A stretch of DNA of 64,000 nucleotides from Pipra filicauda. Lineage: Eukaryota; Chordata; Aves; Passeriformes; Pipridae. Below the pieces are notes generated by a model. The model searched no databases. It worked only from the letters and a program-made list of their open reading frames with translations, and had not been told where the DNA came from. A program made the translations under genes and the position numbers. This document shows positions 12,186 to 23,500 of this stretch, one piece after another (within the stretch, counting starts at the first letter, position 1; each line of letters begins with the position of its first letter). The DNA is taken from positions 2,971,790 through 3,035,789 of the forward strand of contig NW_024104998.1 in NCBI RefSeq assembly GCF_003945595.2. The letters run 5' to 3'.

Positions 12186-13626
12186 AGGAAGGAAAAAAAA
12201 ACCCAATAAAAAAGATGGGTATATTATGACTAATGAAGGCAGTCATTGGAAAAGCACTGGCAAGAGATGCTTCCCTCCTCCCTCACTAAGCACAATGAAC
12301 AGCAGAGGTTTCTGAATAACCTCTTGGTTTTAGAAAAACAGATTCTTAGTCTATTAATATACTGTCAAAATTATTGACAGAAAATTACTTCAGCATCTAC
12401 TTGAGAGAGGGAGGGAGAGATTACCAAGAAAACCTCCCTCCATACAAGGCCTTTTTAAAATTTTTCTTAAACTAGTGATATTATGACATTTGAAGTAAAT
12501 AACTTGAGTTCCCTTAATCTGAAAGGTAACGTTTCATGAGTGACATTTATATTTAGGTTCTTTGGGGCTATATATTAGACAGTACTTTGGTACCTGGTAG
12601 TATTTACAAAGGGTTCCTTCCCCCTTTTCATTGAAGTGATGCATTTGAAGTGGGTTTGGGTTTTTTTAAGAAGCAGTTGCACTTGATTAAGAGTTATCAG
12701 GGTGATCAGATATGAAGTATTAGGTGGAAACTGATTTCCTTTATAAAAAGAACATGGGGAACCATGGTGGCTATAGAGTTGCAAGGGTAACTACCAGAGA
12801 GAGAATCTCTCTGGACAGAAAAGTGCCCAAAACACATTTAAGTGTAATATTCTAGTTCCTCTATTATCTGTTTCATAAATAATGAGCTGGAGCACACACA
12901 ATGTGGTCAGCCCTGAGGAGACTGCAGAACTCAGCAGGGGTAAGTCAGGTTTCATAAGATATCTTTTTAGACCACATAGAGGAGGAAATAGTAAATACCT
13001 TAGAGAAGAGAAATACAAGCAGAATTGTTCATGGACAACTAGACTTCCTGAAGACACTCAGAGGTCTGTCACCACCATGTCTTTTTTCTAGATAACATTG
13101 CAGTATATTATAACTTCTTAATTGCATAACTTGTAGTGTGTATTATTCACAGTAAATATTTTGTCCTGAGGTGGCACCCTAGAATCCAACAAGCTAACTG
13201 AACACAAGGAAAAGTATAACAGAGTGGTGAACGCTGTCAATACAAAGAGTACTTATTATTGTACTTAATTACGTTGTCAAAATATTTCATGACACAATAG
13301 TGCTTTCGAATAATAAGCTTATTAAAGGAAATGAGAGTTCCTTATATTTGTATGAAGCATTTGAGGACTTACTAAACATGTCCTCAGGATACATACTTAT
13401 ATAAATATATAGGTATACATTCAGATATAGTTTATTTCATGTATTGAGAAATCAGTTACACTTTAACACTTTTGTTAGATTTCTCTGAATTTCAAAATTA
13501 TTTCACATTATTTTTCCTAGAAAGTTATCATAGCCAAGAAAAACAGAACCATCCAGTAGATTTTTTTCAACACATTTTCTCAAAGAAGAAAGTAAAAATT
13601 TCTAGGTAAGTCTTAACAGAATAGTT

Positions 13627-13648
13627 CCCCCCCCCCAAAAAAAAAAAA
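13627..13648 (+). repeat. C10-A12 homopolymer junction
   Basis: Ten C directly followed by twelve A. Such junctions are slippage-prone, so the exact length here may be a sequencing or assembly estimate. Confidence 0.85.
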
Positions 13649-15541
13649 CAACTACAAATCAAACCACAGGCTGGAACAGGGTACATAGAGAATTAACTGC
13701 TTTTCACACCACTGGCCTTTTAAACTTAGGTCATAATTACAGGTATTATTTTGAGAGAATACTTGTAAAGAATTTCATGGTAGGTGTCATAAATCTTCAT
13801 GGTTAACAACCAAGGTTGCCAGTTCATGTAACTTTGACATCAAATAGAGGAGATTTTAGTAGGAAAGCCATGAGAAATGGCATCAGTACCGACAAGTACT
13901 GTTAAAATAGCTGTGGAAAAGAACAGCTACAAAATTAGGGGAAAAAAAATTAGTTTGTACAGGCACTTTGATCTGAAATGAAACTCTGCTGGATTTGCCT
14001 TTCCTAATTCTTTGCTATGTCATTCTTAAAGGCATACTTGTTAGGAAAAGAATTATTACCGTCCTAGTAGGCACCAGTAGACTTCTTAAAGCAATAATAG
14101 TCAGCATTGGAAAACAATCTGTTTGAGTTTCTCATCAGAAATCGCATTGGACTTCATCCTTCTGAATAAATTGTCTTTACAATGGGAATCATATTCCAAA
14201 ACCTAATTGATACAAAATATATTTGGCTTGGCTGTGTTCAAAGTACTCAACCTCAGTAAGTTACCACTGGAATACCAAAACATGCAGCCAAAATGCCCAA
14301 AGGTCTCAAATTTCAGAAGAGGTTTCCCATAGCTATGTACCCATCCCCCCTCGACCCCCAAATGGTATTTTCTGAAAAAGCAAAACCTACTAAAAGAAAT
14401 TTAAAAGCTAGAGTCCATTGCCAAAGCTGTAATTCTTTTTTTCCCACAGGACTAAGATGGTGCTGCTATGAAAGCTGTTGATTAACACAGAGGTATCAGC
14501 ACTTGTGCATCAGTTTACAATACACAAAAACATGACAGTCCCTCAATAGGTCTTTCAACTCATTTACAACACAAGTATCAGCAGAAGTTCCCCAAAATGA
14601 CTGGGGGAACAAACCTAGAAAATGCACTTACATTTTTTTCTGTACACATAACCACATGAAAACAAAGTATAGAAAGCAAGAAGTAGCATTCTAAATTTAA
14701 CTTAATTTTTATTTGATTGTACATGACAAACATCCTGAGAGAAATAGATTGTCCATGCAGAGATTTTTCCAAAAAGGTCAAGTAGTCTTTGAATAGAAAC
14801 AGTGCAGTTTCATACGACTTTCAAGAAGCTTTGGTAATTTTTTTTTCCACAGTTGATCTAAACCACATATGGCACCAGTATAAGGTATGTTTTTCCCAAG
14901 AAGCTTTAAGTAGATTTTCATAGCAGGACTGTGCAGAACGTGAAATGGAACATTAGCAGTGCAAAAAGCCTCTGTTAAATCTGTAAACTTTTCTATAATG
15001 CATTTATTCTTCTCATAGAAAATAGCTCATTCACCATTTTTTGCACTTTATTTGTCTTTCCTACTGTAAGTTCAACTGCTTGCAGCTTCCACTTATGTGA
15101 CTATCTCTCAAGATGTTTGTCACAGTTTGTGGTATCATTGTTGCTGCACAAAACAAATAAACAAACAAAAAATTAACATCACTTTCACGAGACGACTCTC
15201 TGGATACTTTTCACTTCTCTGCTTAACATTTGTAGATATTGCTTTGCTCACACCTCCTGAAGCAGTTTTTTACCACTTTTTCAGCTCAGCTACATTTCCC
15301 CACCTTCCCTCATTCAAATGACATTGGCTGATTTGCCTTCCACATGTGCAAGATTCCAACAGCTAAACTCCCATGTTACCAGCTGAGAAACCTGCTGATT
15401 TGATTTGTCATGAGCACATGGTGCATACTCATTTGTATTGAGTGCAAATTAAATACATTCTTACACACACTAGAAAGATTTTGGTTTTAATTGAAAACCA
15501 CTGTAACAATCAGGGTAGGATTGTAAGGTAGGATTGTTTAC

Positions 15542-15567
15542 ATGGAGACATGTAAATATGTCTCCAT
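15542..15567. repeat. Perfect 10-bp inverted repeat with 6-nt loop
   Basis: ATGGAGACAT and its exact reverse complement ATGTCTCCAT flank the loop GTAAAT. The stem is too short for a microRNA precursor. It sits just downstream of a small direct repeat (GTAGGATTGT twice, about 15515-15540), so local duplication may have produced it. Confidence 0.8.
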
Positions 15568-15597
15568 AAAATACATTGAATTTGGCCTTAACTCCTC

Positions 15598-15635
15598 AAG
15601 TAGTTATTAAAGTAGTATATTAAAGTAGTGTATTA
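15598..15635 (+). repeat. 12-13-bp tandem repeat, three copies
   Basis: AAGTAGTTATTA, AAGTAGTATATTA and AAGTAGTGTATTA follow one another with one or two changes each. A simple local tandem expansion. Confidence 0.8.
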
Positions 15636-16034
15636 AAAATTAACAGTTATCCAATCAAGTGTACTCATGTCTTTACACAAACACTTCTTTCTTTTAAGCA
15701 TTCCCAATTTAGAATTTCAAATGTCAACTTCTTTTAGGAATACGTTGTTTAAAAATTCCAAATCCAAGGGTAAAAAAATCAAGGGATACCAGCAATGTTA
15801 TGCTTAATGTTAGTTAATAATCTTGATGTCATAACTACAACTTCCCAATCTTAGTGAGCTCCATCCAGTTTCAGAACTGCATTAGGTTTTACAGACCTTT
15901 TGCACATCTCATTATGAAGTAAAAGTGACTAGCAGTCATTTCATCTCCTTTTTTAAAGTACAACACCCCTACATTCCTCTTTAACTGTTTCAAACCATTC
16001 ACTCACGTAATAAATTACTTTAGCAAGGTCTCCC

Positions 16035-16287
16035 TGTGCTGGTTTTGGCTGTGACAGAGCCAGTTTTCTCCATAGTACCTGTTTGTGGGACTGTGTTTTG
16101 GACTTGAGCTGAAAACAGCATTGATAATTCAGAGATGTTTTTGTTATTGCCGAGTAGTACTTACACAGACTCAAGGCCTTTTCTGCCTCTCGTACTTCCA
16201 CACTTGGGAGAAGACTGGAGATGCACAAGGAGTTGGGAGGGGACAGAGCCAGGACAGCTGACCCAAACTGACCATACCATATGGTAT
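16035..16287 (+). mobile_element. ERVL-type endogenous retrovirus LTR, 5' portion only
   Basis: The segment begins TGTGCTGGTTTTGGCTG and continues through the blocks GACTGTGTTTTGGA, TGAAAACAGCATTGATAA, TCAAGGCCTTTTCTGC, TGCACAAGGAGTTGGGAGGG, ACAGCTGACCC and CATACCATATGG. In this order they match the U3 region of the LTR family that is abundant in passerine and other bird genomes, usually labelled avian ERVL. The match stops after CATACCATATGG, before the expected TATA box and polyadenylation signal, so about half of the LTR is missing. No viral coding sequence lies next to it. The antisense open frame across it (15953-16390) is a shadow of the LTR. Confidence 0.85.
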
Positions 16288-19200
16288 GTTTCCTCCCTTC
16301 ATGAAGACATTTAAACCACAGGTCTTGGAACATTCCCTGATTCTTCTGAGAAGTTTTGTGGAAAAGCATCTTGACACCCGTGCACTTCATGATCTCATCT
16401 GCTAGAGCCTAGCTCAAACCATTTCTTTCTAAATATTTAGTGGGACACCTGATGTGGAAATCTTAACATGAAGCAGACCATGTACATACTACAATATCAC
16501 ACATAGCAGAACGGTCAAGAATTACTATTGTTCCTCTTTAAAAAGGAAATAATATGAGACTTCAGTGTGTACCTTCACAGTTGCATACAGCTTTTGCAGT
16601 GCTTGCTTTCACTTTCACTGGTTAAGAGGGTTGAGTTATTTTTTTCTTGAGGCTTTCCTACTTCTTACATAGGCTAGAATTTACTGCTGTACTTCCACCA
16701 AAATTTTTCTCATTAGACATGTTAGACTGCTTCTTCTAAAGTTGAAGCTTTCACAATTTTCTTTTTAAAAATGGGTCTAAGCCTTCTGCATAGGTTGTCA
16801 TTTGTGTTAGTCACACTCGCTAAAACTCTGTATTGCAGAATCACTTTTTTATCTTTCTTCTTGAGTGTTCTTTAATGGCAAGTCACAACAAACTGTAAAA
16901 TTTGCTACATTTACCACGAACAGCTTGTGAAACATGTCAACTTTCTCTATAATTTTCACAGGGCTTTAATTATGAATCAATGTGATGTTATGAATAGGGG
17001 TATTCATAGTTAATGCTTTCAACATGCAGTAAGCAATATTTCTATTAGTTAAACATTGCTCATATCCACAGGCACTTCATTCTGGATTGCTTCTTTTGTG
17101 AATACCCAGGCATACACATTTTACTCAATCCGATGGTCAAGTTAAAAAGGAAATGATGCATTTTCCATGGAATTTTACATTGCAAATAAGGATGAATTTT
17201 CTAACTGGAGAGTTGCAATTCCCTTGAGACTGTGACTGACATTGTATTTTATCTGCACATTGAAACAACATACTTATCAAATGGAAACGAAGAAGAAAAA
17301 TAACAAGAGATTTGATCTTCTTTACAGCTTCTAATAGTAAAATACACTGTATGATTAATGAACCTGTCAACTGTAATGGGAAGAATATGTAACAAGTAAC
17401 TGCATTACTTGTTTGCGATTTTTATCTTTTATAAATGTAGCCATGTGTAGGATGATAAGATTAACTCTTTGTGCCTTTAAGTGAACATTACATGCAAGAA
17501 TAACACAACCTCCACTGTTTCTGTTTCTGTCAGTTCTCAGTCTTAAGCACTGGAGTTTTCCCTAACTCCAAAATAACTTTATTATTATTTCATTTGGCAT
17601 ATCGGCACATCTACTGATGGATATATTATTCAGAGGGATAAAAGGCAAAAAACCCCACATAGCCGACATGTGTCTTTCCATTTAGCACCTTATACTTTGT
17701 ACCCTGCAGCTTTTCTGTGTCAAACAAAAGGATTTGTATAGTTTCTTCAGGATTTCTAGAGAGCCTACAAGGGGAGAGCTCTGAGCAGACACTGGAACAT
17801 GACTGGCATAGAGGCAGCATGAAACAAGGGATATATTTCCTACAGATCTACATTATCTTTGAGACATCTATGTAATTTTGTATTCTTATGTCCTATACTT
17901 TATGGACAACATCAGGAAAAGCATCCTTCATGTCCCACTGACTCAAAACTTAAGGAATCCTAATGTTGTTTAAACTGTATTGCGGAAGTATGGCTGTGGT
18001 ATAGGAAATAAATCAGAGATTTCTGGCAGTTTCCTGACTAGCTATGGGGAGTGAAAAGGAAAGGCAGAGTTTTGCATCTAAAACTCAGAAATTTCATCAT
18101 ATAGTAGACAGATATCTCTAAAGAGATAAAAAAACCCTGCTAATGAAATTCCTGTATTATCAGAACATTGGCATTAAATGTCCAGTGGCATTGAAATATG
18201 AGGAAATTATTTAATGCCCTTAATTTCATATTTATTTCTTGACTCTAAACTAATCTCATTGCCTTTAATTGCCTTGGGTAACTTGTACCACTGAAAGTAA
18301 TACATATACGTTCCAGACATACAGAAATTCTGAATTAGCAAATGGGACATGTTTGCAACTGGAATCAAATCTCAGTCTGTCACTTTGTTATCCACAAAAA
18401 AACCCCCAAAACAAACCAAACAATTATTTGATCAGAAAAATAAGAATTTAAACAGGATTTGATGTAGTTGCAAACGGGCCCACAAGGGAAGAAAATTGTC
18501 CATTACCTGTAGCATTTGAGAATTTGAAGCTTTAAGTTTCAAAATAAATTTCTAAACTGAAGTATATTTTGAAGTCAGACCTTCAGAGGACAGGGGAAAG
18601 CATTTGGTGTGGCATGAAAATTGGGAAAATTACCTGTCATTAAATTGTATGTTATTATGAAAATGGTTTGTCACTATATACACCATATATTACAAGGCAT
18701 TATTTGTTGTAATGTCATTCCATCAAGTTAGCCTACTGACATTAACAGTGTAGTGTCATCATGTTAGCTATTTTGAAAATTCTTTACTATCAGTCCTTAT
18801 TTTTTGCCGTCTTTTTTACTGGGAAAAACGTCTTATAAACTGAATTACATGTTCAAGGTAAAGTAATTGTTATACAGAGAAAAGGTGAAATTTGTCATCA
18901 GTGCCATGATACCTCCACAATATATCCTAAGGAGACCTTCAGCAGTGCAAAATAGTTACGCCATTTTTTATAGCTGTCCGATGTCACTGAATTCCGGCAA
19001 AATGTGAAACAGAAGGGAATCACCAAATATGTTTTCTAGTGAATCTTCTTTCATCACTTTTGCATCTCCAAAAAGATTTTAAAGTCCTTTAGAAGTCAAA
19101 CACAGGGGAATTAGGTCCATTAATTAATAAAAAATTAACCATATGAAGCAATGTTGACTGTACTATACAATACCATTTTGCCAAACAAGAGGTTAAATAT

Positions 19201-19930
19201 GAAAAGTTGCCTAACAAAGTTAGTTTCAACAAGAGAATAGGTATCAGAACAGAAAAGGAAATTAGAAGACTAAAAAATAAAAGTTTAAGTTAAGAAAATG
19301 CACTGAAGTTCTATACTTAGAATAATAAAGAATTACAAGAAAAAAATTTAACTATTAGAGATATAGAATGATTCCTCATGGGACAAATTGTGCGCAGTGA
19401 AATAAAGTACTCATCTTGAAAATGGAATAAAGTAGTTTTAGGGTGTTACACATGAGATAAACTAATGTTCACAGTCATTAGAACATATTACAACCGTTGT
19501 TGCTGTCTTTATTCTTAAACAATCCATTTTTAAGTGTTGAAAGGAAAAGTTGACAAGAAACATAGATTTTGAGGACATACCATGTCAAGCCTGTATAATT
19601 TTCTCTGTGAGAGAAAAACTGTTCTTTTGGTTGGTGGGAAGTAATAGATCTAAATTAGTTTGACATTAGTAAAGCTTTTAAACCTGTCTAAACAATACAT
19701 CAATAAACAAACTAGAGAAAAGATGACCCCGATGAAAAGACTATGAGACAAAAAGTAACAAAAAATTGCACTCAAATTCAGCTGGGAGGACAGATAGAGG
19801 ATAATTCAGCAATCACATCATCTGTTAGAAAATAAAATTAATAAAATATGAACACAGCAACCAAGAATTATAAGAGAAGTTGAAAGCATAGCATAAAGAG
19901 AAAAAAATGATTGCTTAGCCTGAAAAGTAA
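16288..19930. other. Unique AT-rich sequence, no gene seen
   Basis: No family was recognised and no frame exceeds 80 codons apart from the one overlapping the LTR. Composition is uniform. I see no microsatellite, hairpin or CpG cluster worth a separate entry. Confidence 0.6.
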
Positions 19931-20576
19931 CTTTTCTTGTCATCATCATGGCTAGGCTTTGCAAATGAAGATTTGGGAAGGGCTCTACCCACATTTGTTA
20001 CAAGCGCGTTGGTGGCTAAAAAGGCCAATACGAGATAGACAAGACCGATTGCAAAAGGCACAGCAGAAAGACTCCTTAGGTGGTATTGGCAAGACACGAT
20101 TCTTTCTGTGTTGTCTTTTCTCCTCAAGAGTGACCCTTGCTCTTTCTCAAAAGCATCAGCAGCGTTATAGATGGTGTGTCTCCAGACCTCCCGATTTGAG
20201 GCCAGAGTAGACCAGTTATGTTGATCAATATGGTCAAGGCTGAGATGTTGTTTCAGGGAATCCTTGTATCTCCTTTTTGGGACTCCTCTCTTGCAGCAGC
20301 CAGTGGCAAGTTCACCACTGAGCATAGATCTTAGGGAGGCGGTGGTCCTTCATCCTTGAGACGTGTCCTGCCCAACAGCTGTGTTCTCAGCAACATGGCC
20401 TCAATACTCGTAATTACTGCCTGTTCTAGAACAGACGTATTAGTCACATAATCTGACCAGTGGATGTTTAGGATTGTATGGAGACAATGTTGATGGAAGC
20501 GTTTTAAGAGTCGTAGGTCCTGTGGGCCCGGGGTCCTCCCTGCCCAGCGTGGCTGCTTGCCTCTGTCTTTTCTTGT
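19931..20576 (-). mobile_element. RTE-like retrotransposon, 5'-truncated copy 2, with 10-bp target-site duplication
   Basis: The same element as at 8.7 kb, in the opposite orientation. Exact direct repeats CTTTTCTTGT lie at 19931-19940 and 20567-20576, giving an insertion of 626 bp. The 3' end (low coordinate) carries the ATG/TGA trinucleotide tail, read as CATCATCATGG on the plus strand. Homology to copy 1 runs to about 20518. The remaining 45-50 bp up to the duplication, GC-rich and containing GGGCCCGGGGTCCTCCC, have no counterpart at the 5' end of copy 1 and look foreign to the element. Confidence 0.85.
19945..20520 (-). pseudogene. Frameshifted C-terminal LINE polymerase fragment (copy 2)
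   Basis: Read on the minus strand, it matches copy 1 block for block: RLLKRFHQHCLHTILNIHW, TSVLEQAVITSIEAMLLRTQ, GELATGCCKRG, RYKDSLKQHLSL and NAADAFEK. Relative to copy 1 it has a 2-nt deletion just before the RWAGH block, a 1-nt insertion just before GELATG, and a 1-nt deletion after NAADAFEK, so the protein is broken into three frames and the C-terminal zinc-knuckle motif is out of frame. This is a dead fragment, more decayed than copy 1. Upstream polymerase domains are missing because of 5' truncation. Confidence 0.85.
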
Positions 20577-23500
20577 AATGCATGTTAAAGAGATAGTGAT
20601 CAACATTCTCTGTATCCAGTGAAGGTAGGAGAACTAATCATCTTAATTTGTAACATGTGACATTTGTAGCTATTGGGTGGGGGGGAAAGTCCATATAGTG
20701 TTAAAATAATTGATCAGTCTTTAGCAGTGAAACACAGTGATTTTAAGAGACCCCTCATTTTCTAAAAATAGTGTAAGAAAACATCTGCCAGCAACGGTCT
20801 AGGTTTTGTGTTCTCAGATAACTAGCAGGAGAAGGCACTAGATAATCTCTTCAAGGCAACTTCCATGCACATTTTTTTACATTCTTTCTAACTTCAAATT
20901 TATCAATACCAAAAGCGAGAGCATACGCTGTTCTTGATACTGTCTCTTATGAATTAGGAGAGTCTTGGACAACCTTGAATAATAACTATCCTGTGATACC
21001 AGTACACCAAAGAGGGTAAAATAGCTTAATTCTTCCCAGAACAAAAAATAGCAATGGGAAATTTTAACTGACTTTAGCAGTCTACTTTTATGCTCACTTC
21101 TTGATCTAGAACAAATTGTGGAGGGCTCATCCAGCTCACGGGTGTTTTTTTGTGCAGAGTTAAATTTCTATACCATTGCATGCCAGCGGTATCAGCTGTA
21201 GTCAGCAGCAAAGATATGTGTAACAGTATCACTAAAAATTAGACTCCTAGCCTAACATAAGATATGAATAACTGAATCTGTGCCCCGTGGTCTAGGTCAA
21301 TAGGCAGTAGCTCCACAAACTGATCTCAGCAGAACATACTGACACCAGTTGCCTTCACAGGATGTTGACACAATATCACTGACATGATTTGTCTACTGTA
21401 AATGTCCTGTAGCCAAACTGTCCTCTTCTATGTAAATGCTTACTGAAAGAAATGTCTTAAACTCTAGACTAAGTGCTGATGTAGCACTTCAGAGGCTGCG
21501 GAAATCAGACATTTACCAAGTTGTCTGAGTTGGTAAGTAGCAGTTTATTTTTAGTGCCTTCAGAATTGGTGTGAAATGCCTTCCCTGGTTAGCATTTCTG
21601 CTCCGACTATACAAGCAGTCAGTTAATATGTTAACATTTTATACTTGCCAAAATAAAACTCCTAAACCTCACCCACTGACATTAATGATAGACTGTGGAA
21701 AGGTTATTAATAATCTGAGTTCAAGATTTGCTACCAACTGTCAAATAAAGTGTTATGCTACTGAATTCATAATATAACACTGGAGTGAGGGAATTCTCTG
21801 CATTTAAAAGAGTTATTGTTGTAACTATATTAGTTTTCCATTGTGTATTTTATGTCAACCAGCATAAAATTCTATTCTCATTTGTACCATTATTTGCTGT
21901 TCTATCTATTATCTCCGGAAGAAAAAAAAAAGGACTATGAACAACATCCAGTTATTCTTTGACTTTTACACTTCAATATGTACAGAATTTTTTTCCAGTC
22001 TCCTCAACTGACATGACCATATTTCAAGCAGTAGTATGTATAGAGATATGTTCTTTTTCATATGCTTGTTCATACTAAAGTTTGCTCCTTTATTCTCAAG
22101 TAAAACTGGCTGGGATATTTTTTTATTTTTTTATGAATGGCATTTAGCTAGAAAATGCAATTTTATAAAAATTAAGAATTAGTGCAGAAACGAACCAGTT
22201 ACCAAACATTTAGTTGGGAAATTCTGCAATGGAATGCTTAACTACTTGGCATGCTTGACTTCTTAGGTTGGTCACTGATAGATAAATCTGCAGTTTCTAT
22301 ATGCACCACCAGTCCTCAGACACCAGCTTGTTCTGAAGCTGATAGTTAATTCTTCTCCAGTTCTCCTCTGCTTTGGAGACCACTGATCAAAGTGATTGTC
22401 ACTGCAGTTGAGGTGCCACTATGGCACTAAAAGTTTGACTTCACAGTTTGGTTTCCTATGCACCAACTCTTCCAGCTTTGGGACTAACACAGAACCACTA
22501 CTCTGTTAGGAACTGTTTATTTTTTTGTCTATCTGACAGCATCAGTAAATGGGTTTATTTCTAGTTAGCAAAAGGCTTAAGCATTCCTATGATAACTTTA
22601 CATACTCCTCTGGGAATAAAGCATGATGTTTAAAGAAACAGCAAGCCATTTTGCAAGTTATAGAACGGTTATAGCAAATATTTTAAGACCCTTTCTGTTG
22701 CATCAAAAACTTTCTTATTGTTTGTTGTTTTACAGAAATTGTAGTCTAATTAATTGAGTAAAGGCATCCTTTTCATTTTCTCTGAAATTTACAGCTTGTG
22801 ACTCTGAGACACTCCTTTGAGGAAGTGACAGGAGGCCTTTGTTACAATTCTAGATACTGAGGATATTCCAAATCTTTTTTCTTATGAACGCTCTTGGAAA
22901 ATCTGCCACTGCATGGTTCCAACACTGTCTTGGGTTTGTTCCTTACATGAAACAAAACCAAGCACCCATCTCCACAGTCCCCTGGGACCTGTCAGCTAAA
23001 AGAAGTCCATGAAGACATTTGTAAACTAGAATAAAATTAGAAAATTAGAAAATTAGAAAAATGAGGGTTCAAAATACTGTAATTTTGCATAATTTGCCAC
23101 TACTAAACCACTTTCAATAGTGCAGACCAGATGCAAAAGTGAAGGAGAAATGTCTGCAGGGAAATGTCAAGCTTGCTAGTTTGGAATGGAGCACTACTGC
23201 AGAAGATGACCATCATTTAAAAGTCTGACACAGCATTCTTCACCTACTGCACTATAGATATTGTTAGTGCTTGTGGATATTGGCAATTGTTACATGCAAT
23301 TACTCATATTACTTTATAAAGTGCTCTGTAACTGCACTCTAGTGATTCTGACAGTGTTTTTGTGTCCTTTGGCTGTTTCAGTGTCTCATTGTATAACCTC
23401 ATGATGTTGTTTTTGGAGCAAAGCTATAAAACTGCAAAATGCACCAGAAATGTTCATGTACTTACAGTGACTCTGACAAGTTTGTTTAACTTTCAACACA

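Larger units (their letters stand above)
9395..16034. other. Unique AT-rich sequence, no gene seen
   Basis: Open frames are short and unremarkable. Small features inside this stretch are listed separately: a 14-bp tandem repeat (12144), a C10-A12 homopolymer pair (13627), a short perfect hairpin (15542) and a 13-bp tandem repeat (15598). The segment about 10500-10620 (with CTGATTAATAAAAGCATTG and CCTGACTCAGTCTCACAC) has the unbroken, word-rich look of a conserved non-coding element, but I cannot test conservation. Confidence 0.6.

Noticed and set aside
15953..16390. 145-codon minus-strand open frame
   Set aside because: Most of it is the antisense of the ERVL LTR fragment.
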